A stretch of DNA of 12,741 bases, from NCBI GenBank assembly GCA_017458545.1, contig JAFTBA010000009.1, positions 1-12,741 of the forward strand. Direction: 5' to 3'. Positions 5,844 to 12,741 of the stretch are shown here, in pieces (within the stretch, counting starts at the first letter, position 1; each line of letters opens with the position of its first letter). Under the pieces are notes generated by a model, which did no database searches, was not told the origin of the DNA, and saw only the letters and a list, made by a program, of their open reading frames with translations. Origin of the DNA: Synergistaceae bacterium (GTDB lineage: Bacteria; Synergistota; Synergistia; Synergistales; Aminobacteriaceae). The position numbers and the translations under genes are program-made.

Positions 5844-6888
5844 GGAACGCACTGAAGAAGCTACCCCACATAAACGCGAGAAAGTCCGTGAGGAAGGCCG
5901 CGTGTGTGTCAGCAAAGACCTTAACGCTGCAGCAGCTATCATAACGGCACTGCTAGGGCTTGCGCTGATAGGGCATATGACTTGGAGGACTCTTACGGGA
6001 ATGATTCGCTTCATGTTCATGGCTATAGGGGACAGGGCATTGCTGCAGGACGGATGGTTTGCGTGGGTATCGTGGGAAGCGATTAAGGATTATTTTGCGG
6101 CATGGTTACCGTTAGGGGGATTGGTTGTACTTTTTGCGACAAGCGCGGTAATCGCTCAGGTGGGATTCGCGTTTACGGGTGAACCTTTTGTGCCTAAGTT
6201 CGACAGACTGAATCCCTTTACGGGAATGAAGAAAATTATCTCAATGCGTTCATGCGTCGAACTGTTAAAGGGGTTATTGAAGTCGGCAATTTTCGCAGTG
6301 ATGATATACAACGCAATCAGGAATTACCTTCCCGTCTCATCAAAAACTATGCAGATGCCTCTTGAAATAGGCAGCCGTCAGTTTTGGGATATGCTTTGGA
6401 CTCTGGCTATGAGGTTGGCGTTAATGCTGTTGGTTATGGCGTTTGCCGATTATTTTTACCAGAAGTGGGAATTTGAGAACTCTATCAAGATGAGCAAGAA
6501 AGAGATTAAGGACGAATACAAGCAGATGGAGGGAGACCCCCAGATTAAACAGAAGATTCGCCAGAAACAGCGCGAGATGGCTAAGCAGAGAATGATGGCT
6601 GATGTCCCTAAGGCTGACGTTGTAATAACTAACCCTACACACATAGCCGTTGCATTGCAATACGACAGGGGCGTTATGGGTGCTCCTCAGTTAATCGCTA
6701 AAGGTGCTGACTACCTCGCCCAAAGAATCAGGGAAATCGCTCAGAATAATCTCATTCCGGTAATCGAAAATAAACCGCTCGCTTGGGCACTGTATGAGAA
6801 TGTAGAAGTGGGAGAAGAGATACCCGAAGACTTCTACAGGGGAGTCGCTGAGGTGCTTGCGTTGGTTTACAGGCTGAAAGCACACTGA
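5836..6888 (+). CDS. flhB: Flagellar export switch protein FlhB
   Basis: This is a 350-residue protein. The N-terminal EERTEEATPHKREKVREEG is the family signature. Four membrane segments lie in residues 30-210. A charged cytoplasmic linker (215-255) follows, then the autocleavage motif Asn-Pro-Thr-His at 266-269 (VVITNPTHIAVALQY) and the C-terminal domain with ENKPLAWALY. FlhB cleaves itself at the Asn-Pro bond and switches export specificity from rod/hook to filament subunits. GGAGG at 5824-5828, inside the end of fliR, precedes the ATG. It is the last gene of the forward cluster here; its stop lies only 5 bp from the stop of the convergent ABC ATPase. flhA is not in the window. Confidence 0.96.
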   Translation: MAEERTEEATPHKREKVREEGRVCVSKDLNAAAAIITALLGLALIGHMTWRTLTGMIRFMFMAIGDRALLQDGWFAWVSWEAIKDYFAAWLPLGGLVVLFATSAVIAQVGFAFTGEPFVPKFDRLNPFTGMKKIISMRSCVELLKGLLKSAIFAVMIYNAIRNYLPVSSKTMQMPLEIGSRQFWDMLWTLAMRLALMLLVMAFADYFYQKWEFENSIKMSKKEIKDEYKQMEGDPQIKQKIRQKQREMAKQRMMADVPKADVVITNPTHIAVALQYDRGVMGAPQLIAKGADYLAQRIREIAQNNLIPVIENKPLAWALYENVEVGEEIPEDFYRGVAEVLALVYRLKAH

Positions 6889-6893
6889 TTGCT

Positions 6894-7610
6894 TTAACGC
6901 CTCGCTTCACTGTCAAGCTCCTCAATTTTCGGTGCAGCCTCATCAGCAATAAGTTTCCCGTCCCTGAACCTCAATACCCTTTCGCTCCAAGTAGCTATCT
7001 CAGGCTCATGAGTAACCAGAATAACCGTTATGCCCTGTTTGTGTAAATCCGTAAAGATATTCATGATCTCAACCGTTGTCTTAGTATCAAGGTTACCCGT
7101 CGGCTCATCAGCCAAAATTATCGGTGCTTCACCCACTATCGCACGCGCAATAGCTACTCTCTGCTGCTGTCCTCCTGACATCTGAGCGGGTCTGTGGTGT
7201 AACCTTTGGCCAAGCCCTACGCGTTCGAGAGCATTAACTGCGGCTTTCCTTCTTGCTGACGAAGCCACACCCCTGTACAGCAGCGGCAGTTCAACATTCT
7301 CAACTGCATCAACCTTAGGCAAAAGGTTGAAACCCTGAAACACAAACCCTAATTTCTGATTCCTTATGTCAGCGAGTTCTGCTTTAGACTGGTCTTTAAC
7401 GTCAACTCCGTCAAGCTCATAGTGTCCGCTCGTAGGAACGTCAAGACATCCCAGTATATTCATCATTGTTGACTTGCCGGAACCCGAAGGCCCCATTACG
7501 CAGACAAATTCACCGCGTTCAATCTTGAAACTGACTCCGTCAAGCGCACGGAGTTCAATATCTCCCGTAACATAAATCTTCGTCAGCTCTTTGACCTCAA
7601 TTATGCTCAT
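6894..7610 (-). CDS. ABC transporter ATP-binding protein, MacB/LolD type
   Basis: This 238-residue stand-alone nucleotide-binding subunit has no fused membrane domain. Visible motifs are Walker A GPSGSGKST (40-48), the Q-loop Gln92 (FVFQGFNLLP), signature MSGGQQQR (144-151), Walker B IILADEP with catalytic Glu169, a D-loop (TGNLDT) and H-loop His201. The FQGFNLLP and PTGNLDT wording is typical of the MacB/LolD/FtsE group, which power tripartite efflux or lipoprotein release. It starts 1 bp after the stop of the MacA-like adaptor gene. Its ribosome binding site GGAGGAGG (7622-7629) is the coding sequence for the adaptor's Gly-rich tail, so the two are co-translated. A permease gene would be expected next but is absent, because flhB converges here. 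LolD-like or FtsE-like roles are less likely given the MacA-like neighbour. Confidence 0.9.
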   Translation of the reverse strand: MSIIEVKELTKIYVTGDIELRALDGVSFKIERGEFVCVMGPSGSGKSTMMNILGCLDVPTSGHYELDGVDVKDQSKAELADIRNQKLGFVFQGFNLLPKVDAVENVELPLLYRGVASSARRKAAVNALERVGLGQRLHHRPAQMSGGQQQRVAIARAIVGEAPIILADEPTGNLDTKTTVEIMNIFTDLHKQGITVILVTHEPEIATWSERVLRFRDGKLIADEAAPKIEELDSEARR

Positions 7611-7611
7611 A

Positions 7612-8877
7612 TTATCTGGGGCCTCCTCCGCCTCTCCTGCCTCCGGGAGGCCCTCCGAATAATCCTCCTCCGGTCTGTACTCCTGTAGTTGCGCCCTTCT
7701 GAGCGTTAATCACAAGTTCAGTACCTTCACGGAGCGCAGGTCTCTTTCTTCCTGAGTCCTCTTCAATAAGTTCAACCCATTTGCTGTCGGTTATTCCTGT
7801 TTTGACTTGAACGGGTCTCATCATTATTCCGTTTCTCTCAGGCCATACAGTTCCCGAATTAAGAGTCTTTCTGGCCGTCAAAATATTCCTGTCGAATGAT
7901 ATAGTGTTCAGCAAATCTTCAGGAGGAGTAAATCTCAATGCTGCTACAGGAATCCTCAGAACGTTCCCGGCCTTAGCGGTCTCAATCGAAACGTTAGCTG
8001 TCATTCCGGGCTTGAGCTTGAGTTCGGGGTTATCGACATGAATTATTACAGTGTATGTTACAACGTTATCGCTCGTGTTCGGCGCAATCCTCACCTGAAC
8101 AACCTCGCCCGTAAACACTTCATCAGGGAATGCGTCAACCCTGAACGTTACATGCTGACCCTCATTAACAGTACCTATATCGGCCTCGTCAACTTTAGTC
8201 TCGATTTTCATGCGCGTTAAATCCTCTGCAACCTTAAACAGCGTAGGAGTCTGGTAACTTGCCGCTACTGTCTGTCCTACGTCAACCTGCCTGTTAATTA
8301 CTACTCCGTTGACGGGTGAAGTTATGCGCGTGTAATTGAGGTTAGTTTTTGCGCGTTCAACACTGGCTCTTGCCTGAACGACTCTTGATTTAGCTTCCTC
8401 AAGTGCTGCCTTTCTCAGTGATGTATCTGTTTCGGAATCGTCAACCTCACTTCTTGCGATTAATTTTCTGCTGAATAACTCCCTGTTACGTGCTAACTTG
8501 CGCTGAGAGTCGGCAAGTGATGCCTGTGCGCTTTTGACACCTGCCTCATAAACTGCAAGCGATGCCTGAGCCTCATTGAGGGTTAATTTCGCAACGGAAG
8601 GGTCAATTAATGCTATGAGCTGTCCTGCCTTGACGGGTGAATTGAAATCAACATAAATTTCCTGAATTTTTCCTGAGACCTGAGTACCTATTTCGATGAC
8701 GCTTATTGCGTTGAGTTCACCTGTAGCAGTTACGGTTGAGAGTATTTCACCGCGCGTTACCGTTGAGGTAGTGAGGCCGTATTGAACGGGCTTATCGGCA
8801 AAAAAATAATCCCAAATAAACCAGCCTGCTCCTGCGATTACAGCAAGTATTAATAATTTTTTGAGTCCTGCTCTCAT
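7612..8877 (-). CDS. macA: MacA-like efflux periplasmic adaptor (membrane fusion protein, HlyD family)
   Basis: This is a 421-residue protein. An uncleaved N-terminal membrane anchor or signal (about 7-26) leads into a split lipoyl/barrel-sandwich domain (GTQVSGKIQEIYVDFNSPVKAG, and ITSPVNGVVINRQVDVGQTV). The halves flank an alpha-helical coiled-coil hairpin (about 95-180) rich in Ala, Ser, Lys and Glu, with RELFSRKLIARSEVDDSET at its turn. A beta-barrel domain and membrane-proximal domain follow. The protein would bridge an inner-membrane ABC transporter and the TolC-like channel encoded two genes upstream. AAAAGGAGC (8888-8896) precedes the ATG. The last 24 residues form an odd Gly/Pro/Arg-rich tail. 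The specific substrate cannot be read from the sequence. The macA symbol is by family resemblance, not proven orthology. Confidence 0.87.
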   Translation of the reverse strand: MRAGLKKLLILAVIAGAGWFIWDYFFADKPVQYGLTTSTVTRGEILSTVTATGELNAISVIEIGTQVSGKIQEIYVDFNSPVKAGQLIALIDPSVAKLTLNEAQASLAVYEAGVKSAQASLADSQRKLARNRELFSRKLIARSEVDDSETDTSLRKAALEEAKSRVVQARASVERAKTNLNYTRITSPVNGVVINRQVDVGQTVAASYQTPTLFKVAEDLTRMKIETKVDEADIGTVNEGQHVTFRVDAFPDEVFTGEVVQVRIAPNTSDNVVTYTVIIHVDNPELKLKPGMTANVSIETAKAGNVLRIPVAALRFTPPEDLLNTISFDRNILTARKTLNSGTVWPERNGIMMRPVQVKTGITDSKWVELIEEDSGRKRPALREGTELVINAQKGATTGVQTGGGLFGGPPGGRRGGGGPR

Positions 8878-8901
8878 TTTTAGTACTGCTCCTTTTAGAG
8901 T

Positions 8902-9747
8902 TTAGAGTTTTTTGAGTATGCTGAGTTTTTCGTAGCCTACGCTCTCGTTTTCGGAGTTCAAACGCCCCAAAGGTATTGGCTTGTTAGTGCCGTGATAGTC
9001 GCTCCCTCCCGAAATAAGAAGCCCCGAACGTTCAGCGTTATCGACAAGGAATTTGCATTTTGTTACGGGGTATCTTGAGTACCAACATTCGAGTCCCTTA
9101 AGACCGTAAGCAATAAGTTCGCGCAATGTCATTCTGAAATCCTGTTCCGTTAACTCTTTCTCACCGTCTCCGCCCAAAGGGTGCGCCCAAACAGGTAAAC
9201 CTCCTGCTGAAATTATTGCTTTAACAGCAAGAACAGCATCGATTCGGGTTTTGCCTGTTTTGCACGGGTTAATATAACGTTCGATTGCGTCCTCTTTGTT
9301 TTCTGCGAGTCCTTTCATAACGAGCATGTTGGCTATATGAGCCTTGCCTACGCCGGGGGATTTAAGCAGCGAATCAATATCACTATCGGTGAATGTTATG
9401 CCGAAATTTTCACGGAGTAATTTTATTCTGAGGTAGAACTTATCATGTCTCAGTTTATCGCCCGTTCTTAATGCCTCCTGAAACGATAAATTATTCTCGT
9501 CATAACCCAGTCCCAATATATGACATTTAGCACCGCTTTCAGTTATACATGAGAACTCAATGCCCTGAATGAATTTTATTCCGCGCGGAATTATGCGTTT
9601 CATTTTGAGCGAGGATTTTATTGTGTCGTGGTCAGTAATTGCAAAAACTGTTATACCTGCTTTCTGAATGTTCCAGAGTAATGCTTCGGGCGAATCAGTA
9701 CCGTCTGAAGCGTTCGTGTGCATGTGTAAATCTATTGTGCTTCCCAT
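8902..9747 (-). CDS. PHP-domain phosphoesterase, TrpH/YciV (RNase AM / nucleoside 3',5'-bisphosphate phosphatase) type
   Basis: This is a 281-residue cytoplasmic protein. The four PHP metal-binding motifs are all present: DLHMHTNASDG (His8, His10, Asp15), ITDHDT (Asp39, His40), GIEF with Glu64 and the following His76, and AHP (His189) with GGSDYHG (Asp250, His252). The inserted helical region with GKAHIANMLVMKGLAENKEDAIERYI (133-158, shown in parts) is typical of the TrpH/YciV branch. Members of that branch remove phosphate from 3',5'-nucleoside bisphosphates or trim RNA 5' ends. The start ATG overlaps the end of the tolC-like gene by 16 bp, and the macA-like gene begins 24 bp downstream, so it lies inside an efflux operon. 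The catalytic set looks complete. The link to transport is unexplained. Confidence 0.88.
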   Translation of the reverse strand: MGSTIDLHMHTNASDGTDSPEALLWNIQKAGITVFAITDHDTIKSSLKMKRIIPRGIKFIQGIEFSCITESGAKCHILGLGYDENNLSFQEALRTGDKLRHDKFYLRIKLLRENFGITFTDSDIDSLLKSPGVGKAHIANMLVMKGLAENKEDAIERYINPCKTGKTRIDAVLAVKAIISAGGLPVWAHPLGGDGEKELTEQDFRMTLRELIAYGLKGLECWYSRYPVTKCKFLVDNAERSGLLISGGSDYHGTNKPIPLGRLNSENESVGYEKLSILKKL

Positions 9748-11054
9748 AATTCTTCTTTCCCTTCTATTTCGGGCGGTAAATGTCCTAATGCCTCGTCCAA
9801 ATCCGCCCTTGATGTCTGTGCGTCATACAATGCCTGATAATAAGTGTACCTTGCCGCTGCCAATGCTGAGACCGCATCACTGACTTCAATAGGATCTCCG
9901 ACTCCTACTTCATAGCGTCCCTGTGCAAGCGTTAAATTTTCTTCGGCATACTTAACGCTTAATTCAGATGATTTTACCCTGTCAACAGCATTCATCAAAG
10001 ACAATGCAGCACTCCTTACGCTGTAAGTGATATTCTGCCTTAGACTCTCGGCATCTGCATTGTACTGTTCGAGTCTGGCTCTTGCGCTCTCAACAGCTGC
10101 TTTCATTTCACCTCCGTCAACAACCGGTACGTTCATGTTCACGCCGATATAATAGTTGTTATTCACACGCGTATCTTTAACGTTGCTTGTTGATGTGCTT
10201 AACTGACCCGTAACTGTAGGAGAGCTTGTTCTGGCAGCGTCCTTAACACTTAGTTCACCTGCTTTAATATCGTGCATTAACTTTCGGAAGTCTGCTCTGT
10301 CCTCAAGAGCTGTATCAATCATTGCCGAAACATTATCGGCAGGACGCGGCAGCAATAATTCTGTTGACAATGCAATGTTGAAAGGGCCGTTAATATCCGT
10401 ACCCATTGCGACTCTTAATGCTTCCTCTGAAATCAGAATGTCATTCTCAGCTTTAAGCAATGAGACTTTAGCGGCGGATAAATCGGATTGAGCTTTGGTT
10501 ACTTCAATGTATGCTTTGTTGCCGACATCATAGAGACCTTCGGCGGTTTTGAGGTGTTGTTCGAGGTTCTTGTATTTTTCGAGTTCAACGTCTCTGTTGA
10601 GGAACTTGAGTACGAGGTCGTAATATTTTCGTTTTGCGTTTGCGGCTACGGTGATTTGAGTGCTGAGATGAGTCTGCCGTGAACCTTTAATGTTTTCGCG
10701 CCTGATTTCCTTTTGGATTCTGTTTCTGCCCGTGTCGTAAAGCAGCTTCGAGGCGGTAAGGCTTAAAGACTCGTTGTCGTAATTGTCGTTCCAAAATTCA
10801 TAGTCGCCGTTGTAACGCGCTGAACCCGTTAAATTAACTTTGACTCTGTTAGCTGCTCTTACTGTTTCGAGCTGAGCCGAGTAATCACGGATTGAGGCTT
10901 TTGATTTTCTGAGTGAAGGGTGGTTATTGAGGGCAAGTATCAAACATTCTTCAAGCGACAATCCCGAAAGATCGTCAGACAAAATATTCTGAGCGTCAGA
11001 AGGAGTCAGCAGTAACAAAAAAAACAAAAGGGTGAGAAAAAATCTTCGTATCAT
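9732..11054 (-). CDS. TolC-like outer membrane efflux protein
   Basis: This is a 440-residue exported protein. A signal peptide (Arg3-Arg4, then a Leu/Phe-rich core to about residue 20, with likely cleavage after Asp-Ala) is followed by two OEP repeats. The first opens with LSLEECLILALNNHPSLRKSKASI, here split: LSLEECLILALNNHP at about 32-46. The second repeat starts near IDTALEDRADFRKLMHDIKAGE, with AALSLMNAVDRV and YEVGVGDPIEVSDA towards the end. No lipobox cysteine is seen. TolC-type trimers form the outer-membrane duct of tripartite pumps, so the organism has an outer membrane. GGGAG (11065-11069, minus strand) precedes the ATG by 10 bp. The gene is first in the apparent operon with the PHP gene, the adaptor and the ATPase. 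Confidence 0.9.
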   Translation of the reverse strand: MIRRFFLTLLFFLLLLTPSDAQNILSDDLSGLSLEECLILALNNHPSLRKSKASIRDYSAQLETVRAANRVKVNLTGSARYNGDYEFWNDNYDNESLSLTASKLLYDTGRNRIQKEIRRENIKGSRQTHLSTQITVAANAKRKYYDLVLKFLNRDVELEKYKNLEQHLKTAEGLYDVGNKAYIEVTKAQSDLSAAKVSLLKAENDILISEEALRVAMGTDINGPFNIALSTELLLPRPADNVSAMIDTALEDRADFRKLMHDIKAGELSVKDAARTSSPTVTGQLSTSTSNVKDTRVNNNYYIGVNMNVPVVDGGEMKAAVESARARLEQYNADAESLRQNITYSVRSAALSLMNAVDRVKSSELSVKYAEENLTLAQGRYEVGVGDPIEVSDAVSALAAARYTYYQALYDAQTSRADLDEALGHLPPEIEGKEELWEAQ

Positions 11055-11070
11055 TCAACAAAAACTCCCG

Positions 11071-11119
11071 AAAATAAAATTAAACCCCGTGCAACAGATT
11101 TTACACTAAAACACGGGGT
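11071..11119 (-). terminator. Intrinsic terminator downstream of garR
   Basis: Read on the minus strand, ACCCCGTG (11119-11112) pairs perfectly with CACGGGGT (11091-11084) across a 20-base loop. The loop contains a further small stem, TTTTA-GTG-TAAAA. The 3' arm is followed by the T-rich run TTAATTTTATTTT. This is a good intrinsic terminator for the reductase gene that ends 38 bp earlier. It sits only about 30 bp before the tolC-like start, so tolC either depends on read-through or has a promoter overlapping the hairpin. A TAAAAT in the loop is a weak -10 candidate with no good -35. The rest of the 102-bp gap holds the tolC ribosome binding site and nothing else recognised. Confidence 0.75.
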
Positions 11120-11156
11120 GAGTATATTAACAATGAGTGAAGAAGTTTTGAAACGG

Positions 11157-12053
11157 TCAGCCTCTTGTGATTTCGGTATTGGCCATTTTCTCGTAGACTA
11201 AAGCGAGTGCGCTGTGGTCATTCTGTCCTTTGCCGTCGCCGTGAAGTATCTTCATCATTTCGAAGACCTGAACGGTTAAAGGAATGGGACTGTCGACAGC
11301 TTTAGCAGCGTCCATAACGTTAGTGAGGTCTTTGATGTGAAGGTCGATCTTGAAACCGGGCTTGAAATTTCTGTCCATAATCATAGGAGCTTTAGCGTCC
11401 ATTACCGTTGAACCTGCGAGTCCTCCTCTGATTGCCTGATAGATAGCTTCGGGGTCAACGCCTGCTTTTTTGCCGAGCATTAAAGCCTCACTGACAGCAG
11501 CGATGTTGACTGCAACGACGACCTGATTGCAGAGTTTAGTAACGTTACCTGCACCGATTTCGCCGCAAAGGACAACGCTTGAACCCATAGCTTTGAGGAC
11601 GGGCTCGAATTTAGCGAAGACTTCTTTTTTGCCGCCTACCATGAAACTTAATGTGCCGTCAATAGCTTTAGGTTCACCGCCCGAAACGGGAGCGTCAAGC
11701 ATATCAATACCTTTTTTTGCGAGAGCGTCAGCGATTTCGCGGCTTGCAATGGGGTTGATTGACGACATGTCGATGAAGGCTGCGCCTTTCTGCATGTGGT
11801 CGGCTACTTTGTCGTCCTCAAGCATGACGCTCTTAACATGGGGCGAATTAGGGAGCATTGTGAGTACAAGGTCAACACCCTTTGCTGCATCGACTGCGTT
11901 AACGGCTACGACTGCTTTGCCCTTAGCGAACTCTGCGACTTCCTCAGCATGTGCTGTTGTGCGGTCGTAAACACGGAGTTCATGACCTGCTTTAACAAGG
12001 TTCTTGGCCATAGGTTTGCCCATAATACCGAGTCCGATAAATCCTATTTTCAT
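11157..12053 (-). CDS. garR: 2-hydroxy-3-oxopropionate (tartronate semialdehyde) reductase
   Basis: This is a 298-residue beta-hydroxyacid dehydrogenase. The Rossmann NAD(P)-binding motif GFIGLGIMGKPMAKNL (4-19) is followed by TMLPNSPHV, the substrate-site motif DMSSINPIASREI (95-107), DAPVSGGEPKAIDGTLSFMVGG (120-141, key Ser124-Gly-Gly), catalytic Lys173 in GAGNVTK, and IDLHIKDL (Lys241). The wording follows the GarR/GlxR subgroup closely rather than 3-hydroxyisobutyrate dehydrogenase, especially AIRGGLAGSTVMDAKAP. The enzyme reduces tartronate semialdehyde to D-glycerate in glucarate, galactarate or glyoxylate use. AGAGAGG (12065-12071) lies upstream. It has its own predicted promoter and terminator, so it appears monocistronic. 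No other sugar-acid genes are nearby. Confidence 0.92.
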   Translation of the reverse strand: MKIGFIGLGIMGKPMAKNLVKAGHELRVYDRTTAHAEEVAEFAKGKAVVAVNAVDAAKGVDLVLTMLPNSPHVKSVMLEDDKVADHMQKGAAFIDMSSINPIASREIADALAKKGIDMLDAPVSGGEPKAIDGTLSFMVGGKKEVFAKFEPVLKAMGSSVVLCGEIGAGNVTKLCNQVVVAVNIAAVSEALMLGKKAGVDPEAIYQAIRGGLAGSTVMDAKAPMIMDRNFKPGFKIDLHIKDLTNVMDAAKAVDSPIPLTVQVFEMMKILHGDGKGQNDHSALALVYEKMANTEITRG

Positions 12054-12089
12054 TTTTATTATTACCTCTCTTTTGCGGAATTTAGCTTA

Positions 12090-12098
12090 ATTATATCA
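12090..12098 (-). promoter_or_regulatory. Predicted extended -10 promoter for garR
   Basis: On the minus strand, TGATATAAT (12098-12090) is a perfect extended -10 element, 37 bp upstream of the garR start codon. It implies transcription from about 12083 and a leader of about 30 bases carrying AGAGAGG. No convincing TTGACA-like -35 is seen at 16-19 bp. The form is the same as at the cheY promoter (TG-n-TATAAT), which supports a shared promoter style in this genome. The rest of the 94-bp gap up to the hsdS stop shows no strong terminator. Confidence 0.6.
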
Positions 12099-12147
12099 GA
12101 GCGGTTTTGCTTTCCGTCCGTGTATTAAGTATTAGTTCAGAATGTTA

Positions 12148-12741
12148 TTAAGAACGCAAATGCTTTTTCAGTATCTCCTCTTTCTTTCCTGCAAGCCCTT
12201 TGAGATTAGCAGCAGCCTCTGAGATTTCAGCCTCAAGCTCAGCTACAGCATCAAGAAATTTTTTTTGTTGTATTTGAGATGGAGCAGGTATTTTGTAACG
12301 CATTATATGCTCTTTATTTCCGCGAGGCATTTTAATGCCGTTCACATTCTGCATTACGAAGTCAAAAAATTCATTATGTCTCATAGCATAGAATATATAA
12401 CGTCCGCTGTAAAAATCTTCATTCCTGCTCCTAAACACTAAAACATCAGGGGAGCATCCTCCATCAAAATCAGCAAACCATAACTTACGCAGGTATGGCC
12501 GTATATTTGACAGCAAAATATCACCCTTCTGAAAACGTATTACAGTGCCGGACGGCAAATCTTTGTCATACGTTCTTATACCTTCGCAGTTCTGAAGCAT
12601 TGTATCTGTAGTAACATACTGTGCAGGAGTAATGTTATCTGTAACTATCCTTTCAGTTACGTATGTCAGGACGGTTGAAAGAGAGCATTTAGCCGTTTCG
12701 TATTCAAGTTCACGGAATAAGGCATCAATCTTTTCACGGCA
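12148..12741 (-). CDS. hsdS: Type I restriction-modification specificity subunit HsdS, C-terminal part (5' end outside window)
   Basis: The frame is open from the TAA stop (12150-12148) to the window edge, giving 197 visible residues. The methionine at 12600 is internal rather than the start, because coherent protein continues upstream of it. Features are an N-terminal charged helix (EKIDALFRELEYE), a target-recognition-domain pattern with KGDILLSNIRPYLRKLWFAD and CSPDVLVFR, then GIKMPRGNKEHIMRYKIPAPS. A C-terminal coiled-coil helix (about the last 40 residues, rich in Ala, Glu and Lys) follows. HsdS picks the DNA target and bridges two HsdM subunits. The coiled-coil ending indicates the final conserved region. 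Whether hsdM and hsdR are present cannot be seen. Confidence 0.82.
   Translation of the reverse strand, partial: CREKIDALFRELEYETAKCSLSTVLTYVTERIVTDNITPAQYVTTDTMLQNCEGIRTYDKDLPSGTVIRFQKGDILLSNIRPYLRKLWFADFDGGCSPDVLVFRSRNEDFYSGRYIFYAMRHNEFFDFVMQNVNGIKMPRGNKEHIMRYKIPAPSQIQQKKFLDAVAELEAEISEAAANLKGLAGKKEEILKKHLRS

Noticed and set aside
6877..6895. Small hairpin AAAGCA/TGCTTT across the flhB and ABC ATPase stop codons as a bidirectional terminator
   Set aside because: The stem has only 6 bp and few G-C pairs, with no T-run on either side, so it is too weak to call a terminator.
11071..11119. Promoter for the tolC-like gene using TAAAAT in the terminator loop
   Set aside because: No acceptable -35 lies 16-18 bp upstream, and the hairpin with its T-rich tail fits termination better.
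12102..12118. Short CGG/CCG inverted repeat between hsdS and garR as a terminator
   Set aside because: The stem is only 3 bp and no T-run follows it.
11796..12128. 110-residue forward frame antisense to garR
   Set aside because: It is a shadow of garR on the opposite strand and runs through the garR promoter, with no plausible ribosome site or family resemblance.
12148..12600. HsdS as a complete 150-residue protein starting at the methionine at 12600
   Set aside because: The same frame stays open to the window edge, and the upstream residues continue a coherent target-recognition domain, so this is an internal methionine.

Overview
The window looks like a chromosomal segment of a motile, diderm, anaerobe-type bacterium. 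The best guess is an uncultured Synergistota (Synergistaceae) relative. This is inferred from the order motB-fliL-fliM-fliY-cheY-fliO-fliP-fliQ-fliR-flhB, from a FliN-type protein that carries a FliM-like N-terminal peptide, and from a TolC-type outer-membrane channel, which requires an outer membrane. A phylogeny would be needed to fix the phylum. TTG starts are used readily, and most genes have clear AGGAG-type ribosome binding sites.

Positions 2-6888 (+) are a compact flagellar cluster. It holds the tail of motB (stator), a small HicB-like gene, fliL (stator-associated), fliM and fliY (C-ring switch), cheY (response regulator that binds the switch), and fliO, fliP, fliQ, fliR and flhB (membrane core of the flagellar type III export gate). 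Genes are separated by about 0-30 bp or overlap. The exception is a 148-bp gap between fliY and cheY, which holds an unusual inverted array of telomere-like heptamers (TAGGGNN facing NCCCTAA) and an extended -10 promoter that probably drives cheY and the export genes. flhA, often the next gene, is not present.

Positions 6894-11054 (-) run convergently into flhB with 5 bp between the stop codons. They form an apparent four-gene operon: tolC-like outer-membrane factor, a PHP-domain phosphoesterase of the TrpH/YciV type, a MacA-like periplasmic adaptor, and a MacB/LolD-type ABC ATPase. The permease such a tripartite pump needs is not in this window.

Positions 11157-12053 (-) encode a tartronate semialdehyde reductase (GarR type), with an extended -10 promoter upstream and an intrinsic terminator downstream. 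Positions 12148-12741 (-) hold the C-terminal part of a type I restriction-modification specificity subunit (HsdS) whose 5' end lies beyond the window.

No tRNA, rRNA, CRISPR array or insertion sequence was recognised. The observations most worth a second look are the heptamer hairpin/G-quadruplex element, the HicB-like gene embedded in the flagellar operon, and the PHP phosphoesterase embedded in a permease-less efflux operon.
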